From positions 1-40,956 of the forward strand of contig CAZFIM010000019.1 in assembly GCA_964519615.1 (NCBI GenBank): a stretch of 40,956 bases of DNA, written 5' to 3'. Shown here one piece after another: positions 7,709 to 15,560 of this stretch (its first letter is position 1; the number at the start of each line of letters is the position of its first letter). The translations under genes were made by a program, and so were the position numbers. The DNA comes from CAZFIM01 sp964519615. Lineage in GTDB: Bacteria; Chloroflexota; Dehalococcoidia; GIF9; UBA5629. Under the pieces are notes generated by a model. The model was not told the origin of the DNA. It saw only the letters and a program-made list of their open reading frames with translations, and made no database searches.

Positions 7709-8995
7709 GTGGCAGAGATATCACCATTTCAGGGTATACGTTTTAATAAAAGCAAGGCAGGAGACCTGGCGCAGGTTATCTGTCCTCCGTATGACGTTAT
7801 ATCGCCGGACGAACAAAAAGCCTATCATGAACGCAGCGAATACAACATTATCCGTATAGAAGCAGGTTTTGATCAGCCGGACGATACCCCGGTTTCAAAC
7901 CGTTACACTCGAGCCCGCGATGTACTGGACAAATGGCTTACTGAGGGCGTATTTGAGATAGATACTGCCGAGACATACTATATCTATGAGCAGTGCTTCA
8001 CCTACAGAGATACCAGGAAAAGGCGTATGGCGCTCATTGCTTTTGTCATGCTTGAGCCGTGGGAGAAGAAGATAATTCTTCCACATGAGCGTACTGCCAT
8101 GGGAGTAAAGATAGAAAGGCTGGAGCTCATGCGTGCCTGCCGTGCTGATATCAGCCCCATTTTTGGCCTCTATGATGATCCAGGACACAGGGTGGGCAAA
8201 CTTATGCAGGTGAAAATGCTGCCCAGCAAGCTCCTTATTGACATCACGCTGCGCGATGAGACGCATAAAGTGTGGAAAGCAAATGAACCTGAATTCGTTC
8301 AGCGCGTGAGCCATTTTATGAGTCCAAAACCTGTCTATATAGCTGATGGTCATCACCGTTATGAGACCGCGCTGGCTTACCGCGATGAGCGGAGAAAGAT
8401 GTCGCCCACGTATTCGGACTACGATGCCTTCAATTTCGTTATGATGGCTCTGGTGCCGTTTTCAGATCCCGGATTGATTATGCTGCCTATTCACCGGCTG
8501 GTCAAAGGTCTCTCAGATGATGTTCTGTCAGGTTTGCAGGCGAAGCTTGCTGAATATTTCGACATCACCGAATCACCTGTTGACGGTATGGAGCTTGATG
8601 AAAGCAAAGTAACCACTATACGTATAGCGGGTCTGAAAGAAGGCGTGCTTTTAAACCTGCATCTCAAGCGTGGATTATCGCTCGATAATCTGATGCCCGG
8701 ACACAGCAGCGCCTATCAGCGGCTGAATGTCAGCGCTGTGGAAAACATCATCATGGAGAAGCTTCTCGATAGTCCTTTTGAGCGGGGAGACGTTATTTAT
8801 AGTGCGGATATCCGCGAGGCCCTGAAGCTGGTTGAAAACGGAGAATATCAATTTGCAATTCTGGTCAACCAGATGCCGGTATCAGCCATAAAGTCTATAG
8901 CCGATGCACAGGACCGTATGCCGCGCAAGTCCACCTATTTCTATCCCAAACTTCCCACGGGTCTGGTGCTAAGCAGGCTCGATGGAAGATTATAA
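7709..8995 (+). CDS. DUF1015 family protein
   Basis: A 428-residue cytosolic protein covering the full DUF1015 domain. Recognisable segments are the opening FQGIRFN, CPPYDVISPDEQ (about residues 26-37), the Tyr/Asn-rich EYNIIRIE, the central HERTAMGVKIERLELMRACRADISPIFGLYDD, and the hallmark YIADGHHRYETALAYRDE (about 210-227). The C-terminal RMPRKSTYFYPKLPTGLVL is also conserved. The family is widespread in anaerobes and sometimes lies near serine-biosynthesis genes; its activity is unknown, and the conserved DGHHRYET suggests a catalytic or metal site. I start at GTG 7709 because of SD spacing. It stands as its own transcription unit. Confidence 0.92.
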   Translation: MAEISPFQGIRFNKSKAGDLAQVICPPYDVISPDEQKAYHERSEYNIIRIEAGFDQPDDTPVSNRYTRARDVLDKWLTEGVFEIDTAETYYIYEQCFTYRDTRKRRMALIAFVMLEPWEKKIILPHERTAMGVKIERLELMRACRADISPIFGLYDDPGHRVGKLMQVKMLPSKLLIDITLRDETHKVWKANEPEFVQRVSHFMSPKPVYIADGHHRYETALAYRDERRKMSPTYSDYDAFNFVMMALVPFSDPGLIMLPIHRLVKGLSDDVLSGLQAKLAEYFDITESPVDGMELDESKVTTIRIAGLKEGVLLNLHLKRGLSLDNLMPGHSSAYQRLNVSAVENIIMEKLLDSPFERGDVIYSADIREALKLVENGEYQFAILVNQMPVSAIKSIADAQDRMPRKSTYFYPKLPTGLVLSRLDGRL

Positions 8996-9033
8996 TAGTG
9001 CAATAGTGACGCTGAATATACAACATTCATGTG

Positions 9034-10218
9034 TCAGCCGATGCTGATAAGCTTGATGCGCACTATCTTGTAGCCTGTGGGGCTTTCCGGATCTTCCGTT
9101 ACCTTCCAGAGTTCATACAGGCCTGAGATGCGGTCGCCTTTACTGCTGAATGTAATGATACCGCTGGCGCCTTCATATTTCTGGCCTACTTCCAGCAGGG
9201 CCGTTTTGATGCTTTTGCCGTCGTACGTCCCTGCTTTCTCAATAGCTTGAGCGATGAGGTGTATGGCATCATAGGATGTATCGCTATATACTCCCGGCTC
9301 TTTGCCGGTAAAGCTGATATAGCTTTCTGAAAAACGTTCAAACGCGGGCCCCCAGGAGCTTGCCGAGCGCGTGCCGGCGATAACCGCTTTAGCCATGAAT
9401 TCGGCGCTGTCCGGATCCTGGAGCATGCTTTCGCTGTAGTTGCCGTCGCAGGTGAGCCAGGCGATATTATCCATGCCCAGCCGGAATGCCTGTTTGAAGA
9501 GTATAATACCGTCTTCCACATATGATACGGCAAGCACCACATCGGGAGCGCTGTCTTCTATATTGATCAGAGAACTGCGGAAGTTTTTTTCCGCAGGATT
9601 GAAGTAGACTGCAACCACCTGTTTGCCTTCCCACCCCGTTTTGCGCAGCTCGTCCATAAGTGCCTGTTCAAGGCCACTGCCGTAGGCGTTGGCCTGCACG
9701 ATCGTAGCAAGACGCGTAAAACCCTGTTCCATAACTACCTTGGCCAGTATCCTGCCCTGAAAAGCGTCATTTGGCGTTGTACGGAAAAACCAGTCTGACC
9801 ATGGCTGCTCCGTGAGCTCGGGCGCAGTAGCCGATGAGGACACCATCACCACGGTTTTTTCTGCCAGAAGAGGGCCTGATTCCATGACTGCATCGCTGCT
9901 CATCCCGCCGAGCACTACCTGTATGTGATCGCTTTTTATGAGCTTCTGAAGGACTTTACGGCTCTCCTGAGGATTGGTTTCATCGTCACGTATGAGCAGC
10001 TCGACAGGTTTACCGAGCACGCCGCCGGCCTGATTGACCTCTTCTACCGCCAGTATTGCTGCATCCAGCCTGTCATGACCTTTCGGTCCCAGCAGGCCGC
10101 TTAATGATAGTACGCATCCTATTTTGATTGAGTCCTGCTCCTGTGTTCGCGGCGAGCAGCCGACGAGCGGGAGAAGGAGGGAAGCAGCCAGAAGCAAAAA
10201 CCAGTATTTATATTTCAT
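9034..10218 (-). CDS. Branched-chain-amino-acid-type ABC substrate-binding lipoprotein
   Basis: A 394-residue periplasmic-binding-fold protein of the LivJ/receptor-ligand (type 1) class. The start MKYKYWFLLL leads to the lipobox LVGC, so it is membrane-tethered. The mature protein opens with IKIGCVLSLSGLLGPKGHDRLDAAILAVEEVNQAGGVLGKPVELLIRDDETNP, the standard first lobe. VVLGGMSSDAVMESGPLLAEK and FFRTTPNDAFQGRILA follow. Relatives bind branched-chain amino acids, amides, urea or aromatic acids; the ligand here is unknown. No LivHMGF transporter genes adjoin it, so it is an orphan binding protein or a sensor input. The frame extends to a TTG at 10230, but ATG 10218 is preferred. Confidence 0.88.
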   Translation of the reverse strand: MKYKYWFLLLAASLLLPLVGCSPRTQEQDSIKIGCVLSLSGLLGPKGHDRLDAAILAVEEVNQAGGVLGKPVELLIRDDETNPQESRKVLQKLIKSDHIQVVLGGMSSDAVMESGPLLAEKTVVMVSSSATAPELTEQPWSDWFFRTTPNDAFQGRILAKVVMEQGFTRLATIVQANAYGSGLEQALMDELRKTGWEGKQVVAVYFNPAEKNFRSSLINIEDSAPDVVLAVSYVEDGIILFKQAFRLGMDNIAWLTCDGNYSESMLQDPDSAEFMAKAVIAGTRSASSWGPAFERFSESYISFTGKEPGVYSDTSYDAIHLIAQAIEKAGTYDGKSIKTALLEVGQKYEGASGIITFSSKGDRISGLYELWKVTEDPESPTGYKIVRIKLISIG

Positions 10219-10395
10219 TGAAGCTCTCAACCGGCAGATGGTATTGTTATTTTCGGTATTTTTTCTGCCGTCAGTTCACAATGTAGCATTCATTACATAG
10301 CTATGTCAATAAAAAGAAGCTAAAGACGGGGCGGGTTTGAGGCTGGAAGAACCTGGTTCAATTGTATCATGCGGCTATCAATACCTGATCTGAGA

Positions 10396-10438
10396 TACAG
10401 CAGGCTGCGCGGGAAGATGACCCTGGCAGCCTGCTGTA
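10396..10438 (-). terminator. Long hairpin after the DUF4956 gene
   Basis: TACAGCAGGCTGC (10396-10408) and GCAGCCTGCTGTA (10426-10438) form a perfect 13-bp stem, with GGG/CCC able to pair inside the loop. It begins 10 bp beyond the DUF4956 stop codon on the minus strand. No U run follows, so it may be a terminator without a tail or a 3'-end stabiliser. Confidence 0.6.
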
Positions 10439-10448
10439 CGAGTCACTG

Positions 10449-11120
10449 CTATCCTATAAATACTTCTACTTTTGCAGGGCCCGTGAGCTCATTGAGCCCG
10501 TTGGTGAATTCAGCCCAGTCCAGGTTGTGTGTGCGGCGGTACTGAAACTGCAGGCTTACTCTTTCGTCAAGGATCGACATTGTCACCTGTCGCAGCCCCT
10601 GCAATTTTTGTGCCAGAAAACTGTTCAGCTTTTTCTCAATGCCGGGAAATGACTGCTGATCAACGGAGATCATAAGCTGGCCTCTGGAAAAAGGAGAGAA
10701 CCGGTTCCTTAAATACCATTGTACGGCCAGGGCAATGAATACCACCACGAACAGCAGGATTGTGATAAGGTAGTTGCCGGTGGCAGCTCCGATGGAAGTT
10801 GCAATCAGCAGGAGAAGAAAGCCTATCTCGGCAGGGTCTTTTACCGGAGTGCGGAAACGGACAAAGGAGAGCGCACCTAGGAGGCCGAGCGAGAGCGGTA
10901 TGGAAGTCTGTATGCCCAGAAACAGGGCGGTGATTGCCGGTCCTCCGATAATGAATGTGCGGTGTACCCCCGCTCCTATGTGCCGGGAGCCGTAAAAGAA
11001 CTGGTAGGTAAAGTAGACCGCTATCGAAGCCAGCAAAGAAAAACCGACTGCGATCAGCGCTTCAACCAGGCTAACAGGTGATTGAAGCGATGTGAAATAG
11101 TTAATAAATTCTTCCGACAT
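10449..11120 (-). CDS. DUF4956 membrane protein
   Basis: A 223-residue protein with four hydrophobic helices in the first about 140 residues and a soluble C-terminal domain (about residues 140-223) that looks like a small alpha/beta module. The core LGLLGALSFVRFRTPVKDPAEIGFLLLLIATSIGAATGNY is the DUF4956 signature. In many bacteria this family is encoded beside VTC-domain proteins, as here. I start at ATG 11120, preceded by AAAGGGG. A TTG at 11138 that overlaps the VTC stop (TTGA) is the alternative. A role in moving or anchoring a polymer made by its neighbour is a guess. Confidence 0.85.
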   Translation of the reverse strand: MSEEFINYFTSLQSPVSLVEALIAVGFSLLASIAVYFTYQFFYGSRHIGAGVHRTFIIGGPAITALFLGIQTSIPLSLGLLGALSFVRFRTPVKDPAEIGFLLLLIATSIGAATGNYLITILLFVVVFIALAVQWYLRNRFSPFSRGQLMISVDQQSFPGIEKKLNSFLAQKLQGLRQVTMSILDERVSLQFQYRRTHNLDWAEFTNGLNELTGPAKVEVFIG

Positions 11121-11134
11121 GGAAATTTCCCCTT

Positions 11135-11899
11135 TCAAACAGGATTATTTTTACCGGATGGCCACGTCTGTTCTGCGGATTCTACTCCGGAAAGATGAGA
11201 ATCTATGCATGATGAATATTTTGAAAACCTGCCCCAGTCAATATCCAGTAAATGCATTCTTCTAAGAGTCAACGGTAGTTCCAGGGAGCAGCCTTTGATT
11301 TCAATTACTCCTCCTGCGAGCTTTAAATCTGCCGTTGTGCCATATGAACGGCCTATCATCGTAGAATGTATGTGGTAATCCAGCGCAACCCGCTGCCGGC
11401 TTGCAGGCTCGATAAATCTTTCCCTCCTATAGGAGATGACAATAACCGGCTGCAGCGGTTTTTGAGGATAATGGCCGAATTCAGCCAGTATGTCCAGTAA
11501 CTCGCTTCCCGGTATGACGCCTTTATGAAGGTTTCGATTGTTGAGAAGGTCCGGTGTTATATGCATCAGCTTGCGCTGTTTGGTGCCGGCAAAACCGTTT
11601 CTGGACTTGAGCTCTATAAAAACTGGGACCGAATCATTATAACAGTCGAGAGTATTATACCAGCGTATACGTATTTTTCGCTTTTGCATTTCTCCCGCAT
11701 TGGATGCCTCATGCTCGTCCAGGTCAGCCGTATCAAAGTAGAGGCTGTTTATCTGCTCTTTGCGGTAAAGATTGTCCGGTAAGCAAAGGTGCCTGAGCAA
11801 AACCCTTGCCCGGTCGATAGTATACGGAGGTATAAAAAATTTCTGCTCCATGCGCTCAGGGGCATTTTTATGGCCGTTTGAATGGATTATGTTTATCAT
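11135..11899 (-). CDS. VTC-domain protein (polyphosphate-polymerase fold)
   Basis: A 254-residue protein of the VTC/CYTH-like triphosphate tunnel fold. Visible strands carry the basic and acidic residues that line the tunnel: ERMEQKFFI (about residues 15-23), SLYFDT (about 52-57), KRKIRIRWY (about 73-81), VFIELKSR (about 92-99), IVISYRRERF (about 152-161), VALDYHI and GGVIEIKG. In yeast the Vtc4 domain polymerises phosphate from ATP; the bacterial versions are mostly uncharacterised. It is followed by DUF4956 with tight spacing, so the pair is one operon. Polyphosphate or related chemistry is an inference from fold. Confidence 0.83.
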   Translation of the reverse strand: MINIIHSNGHKNAPERMEQKFFIPPYTIDRARVLLRHLCLPDNLYRKEQINSLYFDTADLDEHEASNAGEMQKRKIRIRWYNTLDCYNDSVPVFIELKSRNGFAGTKQRKLMHITPDLLNNRNLHKGVIPGSELLDILAEFGHYPQKPLQPVIVISYRRERFIEPASRQRVALDYHIHSTMIGRSYGTTADLKLAGGVIEIKGCSLELPLTLRRMHLLDIDWGRFSKYSSCIDSHLSGVESAEQTWPSGKNNPV

Positions 11900-12208
11900 C
11901 GTTTATAGCTTCCCGCCGATCGCAGTATGTTGTTTGTTGTTTGTTACCGTTGTTTCTCTCATCAGGTTCAGTCTTTTTGTTAACTATTTGTTGATGTGTC
12001 GGTTTATCCTGTTTATGGTCTCTTTACTCGTCAGTACGTTCATTATTATACGTTTATTGTACAAATAAAATATGGAGAAAATATGGAAAACTCATGATGT
12101 TACTATGTGATGTATTTATTATGCTTGAAAAGCAGAAGGATATTGCCTATAACGGGCTCCCGAACCGGAGCCCGTTATAGGCAGGAAGAGTGAGAGATGG
12201 AATATATA
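11900..12208. other. Intergenic region upstream of the VTC gene
   Basis: About 310 bases, no gene. The left part (minus strand) is the AT-rich leader of the VTC-DUF4956 operon, with TATAAT near 12044-12049. The right part contains the long hairpin described separately, which closes the MacB-like operon. Confidence 0.6.
12144..12183 (-). terminator. 17-bp perfect hairpin after the MacB-like permease
   Basis: TGCCTATAACGGGCTCC (12144-12160) pairs perfectly with 12167-12183 around a 6-nt loop. It starts 26 bp past the permease stop. The bases after it on the minus strand are ATATCCTTCTGCTTTTC, pyrimidine-rich but without a true U tract. The stem length and position make it the probable end of the four-gene operon. 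Confidence 0.7.
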
Positions 12209-13546
12209 TTATTCAGACCTTAGTGCATCGATAGGATTCAGACGGGATGCCTGCCAGGCCGGGTAGAAGCCGAAGAATACGCCGATGCCCACGGATACGG
12301 ACAGTGCCAGAATGATGATATCCGCCGATACAAGCGTAGTCATGCCGCCGAATTTGCTCATAAGTATAGATACTACCCAGCCCATAACTATGCCGATAAT
12401 TCCGCCCGTGAGCGTGAGCATAGCCGCTTCTATCAGGAACTGCATCCAGATATCGCGCTCTTGCGCACCCAGCGCTTTACGTATGCCTATTTCCCTTGTC
12501 CGCTCTATTACCGATACCAGCATGATATTCATAACGCCGATTCCACCGACGAGGAGCGATATCGCGGCGATAGCGCCCAGCAGCAGCGTCATGCTGCCGG
12601 TTGCCTCTTTTATTGTAGCGACAAGGTCCTCCTGCGAGGTTATGCTGAAATCATCTTCGTCGTCACCCGCCAGACGGTGATTGGCGCGCAGTAAAGAGGT
12701 TATCGAACTGGTGACTGTATCCGTATGTTCCGTATCCTCCATGCTGATGAGTATCTGGCTGACAGAATAGGAGCCGCTTGAGGTGCGGGTGGCGGAGATT
12801 GCCTGTCTGAACGTGGTCATGGGGATAAAAATAGAATCATCGATACGTCCGACCATGGATTGCCCTTTGCTCTCCATGACGCCGATAACGGTCACGATTA
12901 CGCTGCCGATGCGCAATTGCTGTCCCACAGCGTCGCTGTTTTCAAAAAGCGTTTCTTTAGCATCGGAGCCGATAACGGCTACTTTCTGCGCCCTCTCGTT
13001 CTGGTATTCGTTGATAAAAGAACCCTCCGCCATTTGCAGATTCAGCACCTGCTGGTATTCCGGTGTAATGCCGTAAATAGAGGCGTTGGTATTGGTCGCT
13101 CCGGCTATTACCTGTGAGCGGGAGCTGTTAACAGGGGCAACAGAAACGATATACTGCACTTTCTCAGTGATTGAATTCGTATCATCCATTGAAAGCGTGC
13201 TGGCGCTGCCCGTACCGCCTCGTACACCGCCAACGGTAGTGCTGCCGGGGGAAATAAAGAGCAGATTGGAGCCCAGTCCCTGCACACTTGAGACGATATT
13301 AGCCTGAGTACCTCTACCGATGGACATCAGGCTTATCACCGCGCCAACTCCGATAACAACGCCGAGAATGGTAAGTGAGCTTCTCAGTTTATGCGTTTTC
13401 ACTCCCATCCATGCGGTATAAACGGGCTGCAGCCATTTTTGTATAAGGGTGTTGCGTTTTACTGCCGTTTCCCCGTTCTGGCCGCGCAGGATATGATACG
13501 CGCCTTTAAGCCGGTTTATTAGTGAGATAGAAGATTTTTCTTTCAT
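12209..13546 (-). CDS. MacB/FtsX-type ABC transporter permease
   Basis: A 445-residue permease of the MacB class, which drives conformational work on substrates outside the membrane rather than transport through it. After an unusually long basic N-terminus (about 50 residues), TM1 lies in LRSSLTILGVVIGVGAVISLMSIG. A MacB periplasmic core follows (about residues 80-310, with LLFISPGSTTVGGVRGG and SVAPVNSSRSQVIAG), then TM2-TM4 (ATGSMTLLLGAIAAISLLVGGIGVMNIMLVSVIERTREIGIRKALGA and two more). The ending FFGFYPAWQASRLNPIDALRSE is the family C-terminus. It overlaps the ATPase gene by 4 nt (ATGA). There is no fused ATPase, so it is a split MacB. Confidence 0.93.
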   Translation of the reverse strand: MKEKSSISLINRLKGAYHILRGQNGETAVKRNTLIQKWLQPVYTAWMGVKTHKLRSSLTILGVVIGVGAVISLMSIGRGTQANIVSSVQGLGSNLLFISPGSTTVGGVRGGTGSASTLSMDDTNSITEKVQYIVSVAPVNSSRSQVIAGATNTNASIYGITPEYQQVLNLQMAEGSFINEYQNERAQKVAVIGSDAKETLFENSDAVGQQLRIGSVIVTVIGVMESKGQSMVGRIDDSIFIPMTTFRQAISATRTSSGSYSVSQILISMEDTEHTDTVTSSITSLLRANHRLAGDDEDDFSITSQEDLVATIKEATGSMTLLLGAIAAISLLVGGIGVMNIMLVSVIERTREIGIRKALGAQERDIWMQFLIEAAMLTLTGGIIGIVMGWVVSILMSKFGGMTTLVSADIIILALSVSVGIGVFFGFYPAWQASRLNPIDALRSE

Positions 13547-14211
13547 AGCTGCTCATTCCCGATTACCAATCCATCCTTTACGCGAATGGTACGTTGGCAA
13601 TACTCCGCGATATCCGCATCGTGAGTAATCATCACCAGGGTGACATCATGATCCTGATGCAAATTGGTGAGGATGGACATAATCTCTGTGCCGGATTTGC
13701 TGTCGAGATTTCCGGTAGGTTCATCAGCCAGGATAAGCGGCGGCATCTTGGCCAGGGTACGGGCAATGGCAACGCGCTGCTGTTCACCGCCGGAAAGCTC
13801 TCGAGGACGGTGATGTACACGATCCGTCAACCCCACTTTATCCAGTGCTTCCAGTGCAAGCTTGCGGTCCACACCTACGGAGTACTGCATCCCAAGCTCT
13901 ACGTTTGCCAGTGCTGAAAGCTGCGGCAGCAGGTTGAACTGCTGGAAAATAAACCCTATTTGAAGGCTGCGGACACGGGCCAGTTCCTGGCGGCTCAGCC
14001 TGCTTACCTCTCTCTCTTTCAAATAGTATTTACCTGAGCTGGGTACATCCAGACAACCGAGGATGTTAAGCAGCGTCGATTTTCCCGAACCTGAAGCGCC
14101 CATAATGGCAACCATCTCGCCCGTATCGATCTGTAAATCGATGCCTTTGAGCACATGGAGCTCTCTGTCCCCGATAGGATATGTTTTTGTTATATTCTCA
14201 AGTTTTATCAC
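13543..14211 (-). CDS. ABC transporter ATP-binding protein, MacB/LolD type
   Basis: A 222-residue ATPase powering the adjacent permease. It shows Walker A GASGSGKST (about residues 38-46), the Q-loop in FIFQQFNLLPQLSALANVELG, the signature LSGGEQQRVAIARTLA, Walker B LILADEPTGNLDSKSG and the switch His in MITHDADIAEYC. The DEPTGNLD string is characteristic of the MacB/LolD/FtsE branch. It overlaps the upstream adaptor gene and the downstream permease gene by 4 nt each, so synthesis of all subunits is coupled. Confidence 0.95.
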   Translation of the reverse strand: MIKLENITKTYPIGDRELHVLKGIDLQIDTGEMVAIMGASGSGKSTLLNILGCLDVPSSGKYYLKEREVSRLSRQELARVRSLQIGFIFQQFNLLPQLSALANVELGMQYSVGVDRKLALEALDKVGLTDRVHHRPRELSGGEQQRVAIARTLAKMPPLILADEPTGNLDSKSGTEIMSILTNLHQDHDVTLVMITHDADIAEYCQRTIRVKDGLVIGNEQL

Positions 14212-15560
14212 GGCATCATCCCACCCGGAGGTCCTCCTCCCATGCCTCCCATCATCCCACCCGGGGAGCCTCCTTGCTGCTGTTGTGAACTACTGGAAGA
14301 GCTGGTGCTTGTGGATGTTGTGGAAGTCACCACCAGTTCACCTTCGCTTAATCCATCGGTAATCTCTGTATTTTGATAATCGCTAATGCCGGTTGTGACC
14401 CTGCGGATTTCAACCGTGTCGCCTTTCATTACCTGGACGCTGCTCATCTTGCCCCGCGTGGTTATCGCGCTTGCCGGGACAAGTAAAACGTCAGAGGCTT
14501 CTTCAGTCACAATAGTTATGGTTACGGTCAGACCCTCTTTCAAGTCGCTGAGTTCCCATTGTTCTTCTTCTACAGCAAAGGGGAATTGCGCTCCTTCCGG
14601 CATTTGCCCTTGCCCGGGGAAAAATCCCCCTTCCTGCGCTGACTGGCCTTCAGGTAGTGATTGGCCTTCAGATGGTGACGGGGGCATTTGCGTATTATCT
14701 CCCGCAGGCATTTGTCCTGTTTGTGCTGTACCGGTTTGTTCGATAGACTCAGGTTCAAGTAACTGGACCCTTACCGAATAGCTGACCACGCCGCTCTGGT
14801 TGGTGGCTGTCGGTGCGATCTTGGTTACTTCAGCCGGGAAGCTGACACCTGTGTATGACATTAATTCCACCGTAGCAGGCATGCCAAGTTCAATATCATA
14901 GATATCCATCTCGCTGACGTAGATATCAGCTTCAAATTGAGAGGGATCGGCAATGGAAACGGCAAGTGAACCTTTGTATATTTCATCACCGCCTTCCACA
15001 TGAACAGCAGTGATAAATCCATCGAAAGGCGCAATTACCTGGTAGCTTGTCTCCAGAAACTCATCATATTCCTTTTGCGCGGAGGCAAGGTTCAGCTTGG
15101 CTGATTCAAGCTGAAGTTCCTTTGATTCTACTTCCAGCGGATCGGGTGCGGAAGATGTTCCGGATGTCACGCTTGTACCGGTAAAGCTTGATAACGTATC
15201 TTCCAGACTTATTTGAGCGCTATTAACACTGACTCTGGCGGATAGAAGTGCGCGTTCCAAAGAGCCCTTCTTTTCTTCCCAATCCGAAGCGGAGGCTTCT
15301 GCCAGCAGGTCTCCCTCCGATACATGATCTCCTTCCTCTACCAGCACCCTGTATACATATCCCTCTACTTCAAAGGCAAGGTCTTCTGACTTGGATAGAG
15401 CCAGGTTGCCGCTGGCCGAGACCTCAAGAGAAATATTGCCCCGCTGGACGGCGGTTGTCTGTATATCTCCTTCAGAACCTCCTTTCTTCTTGCAGCCGAA
15501 AGAAAAGCTTGTTATTAACAGTAGCACCAGCATCAGAATAACACTATTCCTGACTTTCAT
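14208..15560 (-). CDS. MacA/HlyD-like adaptor with low-complexity segments
   Basis: A 450-residue membrane-fusion/adaptor protein. The signal ends at the lipobox-like SFGC (Cys23). The lipoyl-like halves are VEGYVYRVLVEEGDHVSEGDLLAE (about residues 66-89) and YQVIAPFDGFITAVHVEGGDEIYKG (about 173-197). They flank a short helical hairpin, much reduced from E. coli MacA. Beta-barrel and membrane-proximal strands follow. Two odd features stand out: a Pro/Gly/Gln/Met-rich insert at about residues 275-325 (repeats of QMP, SLPEGQS), and a Ser/Gln/Gly/Met tail (GGMMGGMGGGPPGGMMP). Neither belongs to the usual fold. It overlaps the 1062-residue protein gene and the ATPase gene by 4 nt each. Confidence 0.88.
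   Translation of the reverse strand: MKVRNSVILMLVLLLITSFSFGCKKKGGSEGDIQTTAVQRGNISLEVSASGNLALSKSEDLAFEVEGYVYRVLVEEGDHVSEGDLLAEASASDWEEKKGSLERALLSARVSVNSAQISLEDTLSSFTGTSVTSGTSSAPDPLEVESKELQLESAKLNLASAQKEYDEFLETSYQVIAPFDGFITAVHVEGGDEIYKGSLAVSIADPSQFEADIYVSEMDIYDIELGMPATVELMSYTGVSFPAEVTKIAPTATNQSGVVSYSVRVQLLEPESIEQTGTAQTGQMPAGDNTQMPPSPSEGQSLPEGQSAQEGGFFPGQGQMPEGAQFPFAVEEEQWELSDLKEGLTVTITIVTEEASDVLLVPASAITTRGKMSSVQVMKGDTVEIRRVTTGISDYQNTEITDGLSEGELVVTSTTSTSTSSSSSSQQQQGGSPGGMMGGMGGGPPGGMMP

Noticed and set aside
9034..9047. Small TCAGC/GCTGA inverted repeat at the end of the binding-protein gene
   Set aside because: Only 5 bp and no U tract; not distinguishable from chance.
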